From: Deltaproteobacteria bacterium
GTDB lineage: Bacteria; Desulfobacterota; Binatia; Binatales; Binataceae
Direction of reading: 5' to 3'
Length of the DNA: 7,146 bases
Assembly: GCA_021780585.1 (NCBI GenBank)
Contig: JAJXYM010000253.1
Coordinates: 1 to 7,146 of the forward strand
This document shows positions 1 through 5,318 of this stretch, piece after piece. Each line of letters opens with the position of its first letter. Position 1 is the stretch's first letter. The notes under the pieces were generated by a model. It was given only the letters and a program-made list of their open reading frames with translations. It was not told the DNA's origin and made no database searches. Both the position numbers and the translations under genes were made by a program.

Positions 1-146
1 TTGCGCGCGCCGACATATGCGGCGAATTCGCGCTCGAAGCGTTTGGTGCGCGGACCTGTCGTGATCCATCCGGAGCGCAGCGCCTCGAGCACTTCGCGCT
101 CCTCGTCCGGGCCGATTGCGGGCCGATGAAAGGGAACCTGTCGCAT
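1..146 (-). CDS. DegT/DnrJ/EryC1/StrS-family PLP aminotransferase, N-terminal 48 codons (partial)
   Basis: The visible N-terminus begins MRQVPFHRPAIGPDEE and continues with a segment containing SGWITTGPRT and FAAYVGAR. This is the characteristic opening of the DegT/DnrJ/EryC1/StrS family, PLP-dependent enzymes that usually aminate keto-sugar nucleotides for LPS, capsule or glycoprotein glycans; the SGWITTGP block closely resembles the same region in ArnB-like members. Only about an eighth of a normal enzyme of roughly 370-400 residues is present. The catalytic lysine and PLP-binding residues lie outside the window, so activity and substrate cannot be judged. The ATG at 146-144 fits the family start. 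No clear Shine-Dalgarno sequence precedes it, and a TTTAAT -10-like word (minus strand, 164-159) would give a leader of only a few bases. The gene follows the L,D-transpeptidase on the same strand after a 114-bp hairpin-rich gap, so it may be separately transcribed. Family assignment is firm; the specific reaction is unknown. Confidence 0.85.
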   Translation of the reverse strand, partial: MRQVPFHRPAIGPDEEREVLEALRSGWITTGPRTKRFEREFAAYVGAR

Positions 147-174
147 ATGCCAAGCCGGATTAAATCGATCGGAG

Positions 175-192
175 GCGCCTGGATTCAGGCGC
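175..192. repeat. Inverted repeat, 7-bp arms with 4-base loop
   Basis: The arms GCGCCTG (175-181) and CAGGCGC (186-192) are perfectly complementary around the loop GATT. It lies in the 114-bp gap between the transpeptidase stop and the aminotransferase start, 28 bases upstream of the latter's ATG, next to the larger palindrome at 199-222. No T-run follows on either strand, so it is not a classical intrinsic terminator. It could be an operator or the second half of a double hairpin. Confidence 0.5.
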
Positions 193-198
193 GGATTT

Positions 199-222
199 GC
201 GGACGCGCCGCGGCGCGTCCGC
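199..222. repeat. Perfect 24-bp palindrome, possible transcript-end hairpin
   Basis: Bases 199-222 equal their own reverse complement (left half GCGGACGCGCCG, right half CGGCGCGTCCGC). The palindrome starts 38 bases downstream of the L,D-transpeptidase stop codon. RNA from either strand could fold into a very stable GC stem with a tight loop. On the minus strand it is followed by AAATCC rather than a U-tract, so termination here would be non-canonical. An RNA-stabilising 3' hairpin or a protein site is equally possible. Confidence 0.5.
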
Positions 223-260
223 GCATTGGTAGCCGCCCGCGCGACGCCGCTTGAGCCCGG

Positions 261-1367
261 TCACGGGGTGGACGCGCGCGTCCAGCCGTCGGCGGGCGCG
301 GCGTTGGCGGATTCGCCGGCGGCGCCGGCCGTGGATGGAAGCGATATTGCGCCGGGCGCGGGTTCCTCGCCCGGTCCGATGTAAGTCGGCACGCCGCTCT
401 TGGCGGCCACCGCCTTTTCGAGCTTGTCCAGGTCGATGTCGCCGGTCAGGCCGCGCCGCTTGGCCTCGCCGCGCGCGTAGTTCCACAGGCCGGGGTACTT
501 GCCGTACAAGTCCTCGTGAACTTCGACGTAAAGCGATCCGCCGCGCCATCCGAACTTGACCGGCTGATAGACGAACTGGCCCGGTGTGCCAACCGGCACC
601 TTATGGAACAGCCGGTCGATATCCTCGGGATACAGCCGGACGCATCCGTGGCTGACCGTCATCCCGACGCCCCACGGCACGTTGGTGCCATGCAGGCCGT
701 ACTCCGGGATGCTCAGGTCGAGTTTGTAATGACCCAGGGGATTGTCCGGATCCCCGCCCGGAACGACATGATCGGCCTCGCCGTCGCGCTCCAGATGCTC
801 CTCGTAAATATCCTCCGGCAGCACCCAGGCGGGGTTTTTCACCTTGGCGGTGACGGTCCATTTGCCGATCGGAGTTCGCCAGTCGAAGCGGCCGAGTCCG
901 ACCGGGAAAGTATAAACGACTCGCGCGCCGCCATAGGCCGCCGGGGTCAGCCTGCTCTTTCTTCCGCGCCGCCGGTACGCCGGCGACGGATAATAGTAAT
1001 AGAGCCGCATCTCGGGAATGTTGAGCACGATTCCGCTGCGTGACGTTTGCGGCAAAATATGTTCGGTCGGGAGGACGACCACGGCGCCCGGCGGCGGCAG
1101 CCACCAGTCCATATGGTTGTTGGCGTCCGAGATTTCTTTTGCGCTCAGCCCGAACCAGCGGCCAACGTCGAGCAGGGTGTCGCCACGCTGGATCTTGTAG
1201 GTCGTGAGCGTGCCGACGATGTCGTCACGCCCTTCGGGCAGGGGATAGGCGTAGAGCGGACGGTTGGCGAAGTCGGTGTCATGCCAGGTATGGGCCAGGA
1301 CCGGAACCGCATATGCCGCCGCCGCCACTATCAACGCCGCCAGCCAGACGAAGGATTTTTTGGTCAT
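261..1367 (-). CDS. Exported LysM-domain L,D-transpeptidase (YkuD family, ErfK/YbiS-like)
   Basis: The 368-residue protein opens with a Sec signal peptide: MTKK, a hydrophobic stretch to about residue 24, and a likely cut after VPVLA at 25. Next come a LysM peptidoglycan-binding domain at about 54-100 (YKIQRGDTLLDVGRWFGLS, then NN and a PPPGAVVVLP end) and a YkuD catalytic domain at about 112-268. The signature H226-G, then S239-H-G-C242-V-R244, is intact; Cys242 is the predicted acyl-enzyme nucleophile. Enzymes of this type act in the periplasm, forming 3-3 peptidoglycan cross-links or attaching envelope proteins to peptidoglycan. Which of these applies cannot be read from sequence. About 100 residues follow the catalytic core, with a conserved-looking segment (KFGWRGGSLYVEVHEDL) and an Ala/Pro/Gly-rich tail. 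The ATG at 1367 is chosen because it gives a clean signal peptide; an in-frame GTG at 1376 would add only three residues. The Shine-Dalgarno sequence is weak. The gene lies 86 bp downstream of the helicase on the same strand. Confidence 0.93.
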   Translation of the reverse strand: MTKKSFVWLAALIVAAAAYAVPVLAHTWHDTDFANRPLYAYPLPEGRDDIVGTLTTYKIQRGDTLLDVGRWFGLSAKEISDANNHMDWWLPPPGAVVVLPTEHILPQTSRSGIVLNIPEMRLYYYYPSPAYRRRGRKSRLTPAAYGGARVVYTFPVGLGRFDWRTPIGKWTVTAKVKNPAWVLPEDIYEEHLERDGEADHVVPGGDPDNPLGHYKLDLSIPEYGLHGTNVPWGVGMTVSHGCVRLYPEDIDRLFHKVPVGTPGQFVYQPVKFGWRGGSLYVEVHEDLYGKYPGLWNYARGEAKRRGLTGDIDLDKLEKAVAAKSGVPTYIGPGEEPAPGAISLPSTAGAAGESANAAPADGWTRASTP

Positions 1368-1388
1368 GGCTTTCACGCTAACCCGCAC

Positions 1389-1405
1389 CGCGCGCCGGGC
1401 GCGCG
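1389..1405. repeat. GC inverted repeat in the leader of the L,D-transpeptidase gene
   Basis: CGCGCGCC (1389-1396) and GGCGCGCG (1398-1405) are perfect complements around one central base. The repeat lies 22 bases upstream of the transpeptidase ATG and downstream of the promoter candidate at 1436-1464, so it would fold in the 5' leader. It may affect translation or end read-through from the helicase gene. No T-run follows on the minus strand. In this GC-alternating sequence such a stem can also arise by chance. Confidence 0.4.
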
Positions 1406-1435
1406 AAGCATGCGGCGTATGCCGCCGCCGAGGAA

Positions 1436-1464
1436 ATTTTAAGGGATGCGCCGCTAGTCGGCAA
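1436..1464 (-). promoter_or_regulatory. Candidate sigma-70-like promoter for the L,D-transpeptidase
   Basis: On the minus strand TTGCCG (1464-1459, 4 of 6 to the -35 consensus) is followed after 17 bases by TAAAAT (1441-1436, 5 of 6 to the -10 consensus). The A/T-rich -10 stands out in very GC-rich DNA. The -35 overlaps the last codons of the helicase gene. A start near 1429 would give a leader of about 60 bases carrying the hairpin at 1389-1405. This suggests the transpeptidase can be expressed independently of the helicase. Confidence 0.4.
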
Positions 1465-3652
1465 CGGCCCGCAAGTTCGCGAACTTGACCACCAGCAGCT
1501 TGAGCCCGGCGCGATCGAAATTGACCCAGACCTTGGCGCTTTCGCCTTTGCCCTCGCGCCGGCGGACCACGCCGCGGCCGAAGGTCTGATGCTGGACGCG
1601 GGCGCCGACCGCGAGTTGCGCCTCGCCCGGCGCGCCGCCGTCGTCGTCCGCCGCCTGGCTGTCGGTGTAATCGACATAAGGTTCCCGCGAGGGCGCCCGC
1701 AACAGCGGCTGCGGCCCGCTTTCGGGCGCGATTCGCCGGATCAGACCCGAATCGATCTCCGCCAGAAAGCGCGACGGCCGCGCCTCCTGGCGATTCCCGT
1801 AAAGCTCGCGCGAGAGCGTATTGCTCACATAGAGCAGTTGGCGCGCCCGCGTCATCCCGACGTAGCAGAGCCGCCGCTCCTCCTCGATTTCGCGTTCGCT
1901 CTCCTGCGATCGCATATGCGGAAACAGGCCCTCTTCCATCCCGGCGATAAAGGCGACGGGATATTCGAGGCCCTTCGACGTATGCAGCGTCATCAGCGCG
2001 ACCCGCCCGTCGGCGGTGCGGATTTGATCGCTGTCGTTGACCAGCGCGATCCGTTCGAGGAATTCGCCGAGTCCGCCCGGTCCGTGCTCGGCGTCGAAAG
2101 CGGCGGCGGCGGCCAGCAATTCGGCGACGTTCTGGCGCCGCGCGGCGCCGTCGATCATCGCGTCGAGATGGGCGGCGAAGCCGCTGCGCTCGATCACCTG
2201 GTCGAGCAGCGCGCGGACGCCGGCCGCGGCCGCGCGGCCGCTCAACTCGCGCATCCAGGAGTACAGATTGCCGGCGGCTTTCGCGATGCGCAGGGCGATA
2301 TTCGATTCGCTTTCCAGCCGGCCCATCGCTTCGAACGCCGGAATTCCCTCGCGCGCGGCGATCGCGGCGATCGCGTCGATCGTTTTCGCGCCGATACCGC
2401 GCGGCGGCACGCCGACCATCCGCTCCAGGCTCACCGCGTCGGCGGGATTCAGAATCACCCGCAGATAGGCGATCAGATCCTTGATTTCGCGCTGATCGTA
2501 AAAGCGCAGTCCGCCCACGATGTAGTAGGGCAGGCGCCGGCGCACGAGCGCTTCCTCGATCACCCGCGACTGCGCGTTGACGCGATAGAATACCACGATA
2601 TCGGCCGGCCGCGCGGCCGCCGCACCGATCAGCCGGGCGATCTCGCGCGCGATGAAATCGGCCTCGTCGCGTTCGGTCAGGCCGGTGTAATAGGTCACCG
2701 GTTCGCCGGCCGCGTTCTCGGTCCACAGGCGCTTGGCCTTGCGCTCGCGATTGTTCTGGATCACCGCGTCGGCGGCGGCCAGAATCGTTTTGGTCGATCG
2801 GTAATTCTGCTCGAGCTTGAAGATCCGCGCGTTCGGATAGTCGTGTTCGAAATCGAGGATATTGCGGATATCCGCGCCGCGCCAGCGATAGATCGACTGA
2901 TCCTCGTCGCCGACCACGCACAGATTTCCGCTGCGCGCCGCGAGCAGGCGCACCAGCAGATATTGCACGCGATTGGTGTCCTGGTATTCGTCCACCAGCA
3001 GATGCGCGGCGCGATCCTGCCAGCGCTCCAGCGCGGCGGGATGGTCGCGCAGGAGCTGATAGCTGCGCAGCAGCAGGCCGCCAAAGTCGATCGCGTTCAT
3101 CGCGGCGAGCCGCGCCTCGTACAGCGCGTAAATTTGCGCGACCGCGCGCTCGCGGCCGTCGGCGGCGTTCGCGGCGAGCTCGGCGGGAGAGAGCGCTTCG
3201 TTTTTCGCCTGGTCCAGCCGCGCGCGCACCAGTTCCGGCGGCGGCGAATCGGCCAGTTGCGCCTCTTCCAGCACCCGCCGGATCACCGCCATCGTGTCGC
3301 CGTCGTCGAGAATCGTGAAATTGCGATCGAATCCCGCGCCGAGCAGCGCCGCTTCCATCCGCAGGATTCGCGCGCACGCCGAATGGAAGGTGCTCACCCA
3401 CGGCATCCGCGCGCCCGCGCCGGTCATGCGCGCGACCCGATCGCGCATCTCGCCGGCGGCCTTGTTGGTGAAGGTGACGGCCATGATGCCGCCGGGCGCC
3501 ACGCCCCGCTCGGCGACCATGTGCGCGATACGATAGGTCAGCACGCGGGTCTTGCCGGAACCCGCGCCGGCCAGAATCAGTAGCGGACCGTCCGGAGCGA
3601 GCACCGCCTCGCGCTGGGCGGGATTCAGATCGTCAAGCTTCAATAATGGCAT
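1454..3652 (-). CDS. pcrA: ATP-dependent 3'-5' DNA helicase, PcrA/UvrD type (SF1A)
   Basis: The 732-residue product has the usual length of PcrA/UvrD and all helicase motifs in order: Q-motif NPAQREAV (Gln13), Walker A AGAGSGKT (Lys34), motif Ia VTFTNKAAGEM (59-69), Walker B LLVDEYQDTN (218-227), motif III VVGDEDQSIYRWRGA (246-260), motif IV EQNYRST (281-287), motif V TLHTSKGLEYP (555-565) and motif VI EEERRLCYVGMTRA (590-603). The end, about 681-730 (VGARVQHQTFGRGVV through FANLRAV), matches the C-terminal Tudor-like domain that tethers PcrA/UvrD to RNA polymerase. Family members unwind DNA during nucleotide excision repair, remove recombinase filaments and relieve replication-transcription conflict. 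The ATG at 3652 is chosen because MPLLKLDDLNPAQREAV aligns with the normal PcrA start; the frame stays open upstream into rlmE antisense, but that part looks non-coding. No good Shine-Dalgarno sequence is visible. The gene is divergent from rlmE across 144 bp. PcrA versus UvrD is a naming matter; PcrA fits the N-terminus better. Confidence 0.95.
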   Translation of the reverse strand: MPLLKLDDLNPAQREAVLAPDGPLLILAGAGSGKTRVLTYRIAHMVAERGVAPGGIMAVTFTNKAAGEMRDRVARMTGAGARMPWVSTFHSACARILRMEAALLGAGFDRNFTILDDGDTMAVIRRVLEEAQLADSPPPELVRARLDQAKNEALSPAELAANAADGRERAVAQIYALYEARLAAMNAIDFGGLLLRSYQLLRDHPAALERWQDRAAHLLVDEYQDTNRVQYLLVRLLAARSGNLCVVGDEDQSIYRWRGADIRNILDFEHDYPNARIFKLEQNYRSTKTILAAADAVIQNNRERKAKRLWTENAAGEPVTYYTGLTERDEADFIAREIARLIGAAAARPADIVVFYRVNAQSRVIEEALVRRRLPYYIVGGLRFYDQREIKDLIAYLRVILNPADAVSLERMVGVPPRGIGAKTIDAIAAIAAREGIPAFEAMGRLESESNIALRIAKAAGNLYSWMRELSGRAAAAGVRALLDQVIERSGFAAHLDAMIDGAARRQNVAELLAAAAAFDAEHGPGGLGEFLERIALVNDSDQIRTADGRVALMTLHTSKGLEYPVAFIAGMEEGLFPHMRSQESEREIEEERRLCYVGMTRARQLLYVSNTLSRELYGNRQEARPSRFLAEIDSGLIRRIAPESGPQPLLRAPSREPYVDYTDSQAADDDGGAPGEAQLAVGARVQHQTFGRGVVRRREGKGESAKVWVNFDRAGLKLLVVKFANLRAVAD

Positions 3653-3709
3653 TACGGTAGAATCAGGTATGCGGATGATCCGAGCGGACCAAATCGAGGA
3701 TACCGGCTT

Positions 3710-3754
3710 CGCCGCGCGGCGGAAAGCCTCGGCGCGGAAGCACGCCGCGCGGCG
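3710..3754. repeat. Two identical 12-bp palindromes in the pcrA-rlmE divergent intergenic region
   Basis: CGCCGCGCGGCG occurs at 3710-3721 and again at 3743-3754, 33 bp apart centre to centre, roughly three helical turns. Each copy is self-complementary. The first copy is also flanked by GGCTT (3705-3709) and AAGCC (3724-3728), which extend the possible stem past a two-base bulge. Both copies lie between the divergent starts of pcrA (3652) and rlmE (3797), where operators for a shared regulator would be expected. Regulation is an inference; chance in GC-rich DNA is the alternative. Nothing else in this 144-bp gap is clear beyond a TAGAAT -10-like word at 3658-3663 with no good -35, and a T5 run at 3758-3762. 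Confidence 0.45.
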
Positions 3755-3796
3755 CGGTTTTTCGCGCCTCCGCGCGCGGCGCGCGAGTCCACGCTG

Positions 3797-4399
3797 ATGG
3801 CGCGATATCAGCCGCGCGACAAATTTTACTGGCGCGCGCGCGATCGCGGATTGCCCTCGCGGGCCGCCTTCAAGCTCGACGAATTGCTCGCGCGCCATCG
3901 GCTGATTCGGCCCGGCGCTCGCGTGATCGATCTGGGATGCGCGCCCGGCGGATGGCTCGCCGTGCTGGCGGACGCCGTCGGACCGGCGGGCCGCGTGGTC
4001 GGAATCGATTTGGCCGCGGTGCGTATCGCGGCGCCCAACGTGATCGCGCTGGCGGGCGATCTGCGCGACGCGGCGATTCAGGCTGAAGCGATCGCGCGGC
4101 TGGGTGGCCCGGCCGATCTGGTGACCTCCGACCTGTCGCCGAAACTAAGCGGTATCGCCGAACGCGATCAGGCGCGCGGGGCCGAGCTGTTGATCGCCGC
4201 GCTCGACTTCGCCCGCGTCGCGCTCAGGCCGGGCGGCGCGATGGTCGCGAAGGCGTTCATGGGCGGGGCGTTCGACGAAATCGTCGCCGCCTTCGGACCG
4301 GCCTTCGCGCGGGTCGAACCGACGCGCACGCGCGCCAGCCGTCCCGGTTCGGCCGAACTCTATTTGCTCGCCACCGGCCATCGCGCCCGGCCGGGATGA
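3797..4399 (+). CDS. rlmE: 23S rRNA 2'-O-ribose methyltransferase RlmE (FtsJ/RrmJ)
   Basis: The 200-residue product is a complete FtsJ-family enzyme. It uses S-adenosylmethionine to methylate the 2'-OH of U2552 (E. coli numbering) in the A-loop of 23S rRNA, a late step in 50S subunit maturation. The SAM-binding motif I is VIDLGCAPGGW (43-53). The catalytic K-D-K-E tetrad is intact: Lys26 (SRAAFKLDEL), Asp112 (TSDLSPKLSG), Lys152 (VAKAF) and Glu187 (GSAELYLLATG). Each sits 12 positions before E. coli Lys38, Asp124, Lys164 and Glu199, so the fold is colinear with a slightly shorter N-terminus. The ATG at 3797 gives MARYQPRDKFYWRARDRGLPSRAAFKL, a normal start for the family; no strong Shine-Dalgarno sequence precedes it. 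A short upstream frame ends in a TGATG overlap with this ATG, so translation may be coupled. The gene is divergent from pcrA and 62 bp upstream of the DUF151-PDZ gene, which has its own promoter candidate. Confidence 0.95.
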   Translation: MARYQPRDKFYWRARDRGLPSRAAFKLDELLARHRLIRPGARVIDLGCAPGGWLAVLADAVGPAGRVVGIDLAAVRIAAPNVIALAGDLRDAAIQAEAIARLGGPADLVTSDLSPKLSGIAERDQARGAELLIAALDFARVALRPGGAMVAKAFMGGAFDEIVAAFGPAFARVEPTRTRASRPGSAELYLLATGHRARPG

Positions 4400-4416
4400 G
4401 TCGCCGCGGCCGGCGC

Positions 4417-4444
4417 TTGGCATCGCCACGCCGGCGCGCATAAT
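4417..4444 (+). promoter_or_regulatory. Sigma-70-like promoter for the DUF151-PDZ lipoprotein gene
   Basis: TTGGCA (4417-4422) matches the -35 consensus at 5 of 6 bases and CATAAT (4439-4444) matches the -10 at 5 of 6, with a 16-base spacer. This is the best promoter-like sequence in the window. Transcription would start near 4451, leaving a leader of about 11 bases before the ATG at 4462. An 8-bp direct repeat, GCCGGCGC, abuts the -35 on its upstream side (4409-4416) and recurs one base before the -10 (4430-4437), 21 bp apart, as an activator or repressor site might. The promoter lies entirely in the rlmE-lipoprotein gap. Confidence 0.6.
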
Positions 4445-4452
4445 GTCAATTC

Positions 4453-4456
4453 AGGA
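4453..4456 (+). promoter_or_regulatory. Shine-Dalgarno AGGA that decides the start of the DUF151-PDZ gene
   Basis: AGGA at 4453-4456 is five bases from the ATG at 4462, a normal spacing. The upstream in-frame ATG at 4456 overlaps this AGGA and has no ribosome-binding site of its own. This favours 4462 as the start, giving a 272-residue protein rather than 274. Confidence 0.55.
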
Positions 4457-4461
4457 TGGCT

Positions 4462-5280
4462 ATGGCGTCTCGATTGTTGCGTACGCTCGCGCCGTTGGCG
4501 GCGGCGATCGTGCTCGCCTCCTGCGCGCTGATCGCCTGTGTGCGCGGCGGCGCCGACCATCGGCCGGCGGCCGCGGCCTCCGTGCCGGTCAAAGTCGCCC
4601 GCGTCGGCTTCGACGAGGATTCCGGCACGCATTACGTGACGCTGTTGAACCAGCGCGGCGATCGCGGTCTCGAAATCATGATCGGCCCGGACGAGGCGCG
4701 CTCGATCCTGTTCGAGCTGCACGGCGTCAAGCCCGAACGTCCCCTGACCAGCGACCTGCTGCGCGCGATCGTCGAACGCACGGGCGCGCACGTTGCGCGC
4801 GTCGAAATCACCGACCTGCGCGATCGGACCTACTACGCATCGATCGACCTGGACGGCGGGCGACGGCCGATCGACAGCCGCCCGAGCGACGCGATCGCGC
4901 TCGCGGTCGGCGTCGACGCGCCCATCTACGTCGCCGCCCGCCTGATGCGTCCCGAGGCGATCGCCGCCGCGGCCGCGCCCGACACCGCGCGCGCGCTCGG
5001 CGTCACCGTGCAGGCGCTCACGCCCGACCTCGCGGAATATTTCGCTGCCGACGCCGGCGGCGGCGTTTTGGTTGCGGATTTCAGCGCCGGCGGCGCCCAG
5101 GCGGGATTACGGCGCGGCGATATCGTTACGGCGGTCGACGGCCAATCCGTCCACACGCCCGGGGAATTCGCTCATGCCGCGCGCGCCGCGAACCTGCCGT
5201 TATCGCTGACCATCCGGCGCGACGGCCGCACGCTCGCGATCAAACTGGCCGCTTCCACCGCGAACGCCGCCACGCATTGA
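4462..5280 (+). CDS. Predicted lipoprotein with DUF151 (bifunctional nuclease, BFN) domain fused to a PDZ domain
   Basis: The 272-residue protein (274 from the ATG at 4456) has three parts. First, a lipoprotein signal peptide: Arg residues, a hydrophobic run, and two candidate lipoboxes, LASC (Cys21) and LIAC (Cys26). Second, a DUF151/BFN domain at about 44-159, recognised from VKVARVGFDEDSG, MIGPDEARSILFELHG, ERPLTSDLL, the DLRDRTYYASIDL strand and the hallmark IDSRPSDAIALAV. Third, a C-terminal PDZ domain at about 179-262 (LGVTVQALTPDLAEYF, GVLVADFSAGGAQAGLRRGDIVTAVDGQSV), like those of HtrA/DegQ proteases but with no protease domain. DUF151 is called a bifunctional nuclease after plant homologues; nuclease activity in bacterial members is not established here, and the extracytoplasmic location predicted by the signal makes a DNA-metabolism role doubtful. 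The PDZ domain suggests binding of protein C-termini or unfolded proteins. It follows rlmE by 62 bp, with its own promoter, and converges on the DUF6178 gene. Domain calls are confident; function is unknown. Confidence 0.88.
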   Translation: MASRLLRTLAPLAAAIVLASCALIACVRGGADHRPAAAASVPVKVARVGFDEDSGTHYVTLLNQRGDRGLEIMIGPDEARSILFELHGVKPERPLTSDLLRAIVERTGAHVARVEITDLRDRTYYASIDLDGGRRPIDSRPSDAIALAVGVDAPIYVAARLMRPEAIAAAAAPDTARALGVTVQALTPDLAEYFAADAGGGVLVADFSAGGAQAGLRRGDIVTAVDGQSVHTPGEFAHAARAANLPLSLTIRRDGRTLAIKLAASTANAATH

Positions 5281-5294
5281 TTTGACGGAGCCGC

Positions 5295-5309
5295 GCGCGC
5301 TCGGCGCGC
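5295..5309. repeat. GC hairpin in the 38-bp convergent junction, possible bidirectional terminator
   Basis: GCGCGC (5295-5300) and GCGCGC (5304-5309) form a 6-bp stem around the triloop TCG, midway between the stop codons of the DUF151-PDZ gene (5280) and the oppositely oriented DUF6178 gene (5319). The position suits a shared transcription end, but neither strand has a T-run after the stem, so intrinsic termination is not well supported. Confidence 0.35.
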
Positions 5310-5318
5310 CCGCCGCCG

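Noticed and set aside
143..1919. GCATATGC occurring three times (143-150, 1309-1316, 1912-1919)
   Set aside because: Three copies of an A/T-containing palindrome are few, show no fixed spacing or shared context, and two lie inside coding sequence. I could not separate this from chance.
1368..3401. A same-strand open frame continuous with the L,D-transpeptidase and running upstream through the whole helicase gene (would give a protein of over 1000 residues)
   Set aside because: The translation upstream of 1367 is Arg/Ala/Gly-rich noise without domains, in a different frame from the complete pcrA. A signal peptide starts cleanly at 1367. Long spurious frames are expected in such GC-rich DNA.
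1589..3583. 664-codon plus-strand open frame antisense to pcrA
   Set aside because: It mirrors the codon structure of the helicase, is rich in Arg, His and Gln, and shows no recognisable domain. It is a shadow of a confidently identified gene.
4443..5285. 280-codon plus-strand frame overlapping the DUF151-PDZ gene
   Set aside because: Its translation is mostly Arg-rich noise, whereas the frame from 4462 encodes clear DUF151 and PDZ domains.
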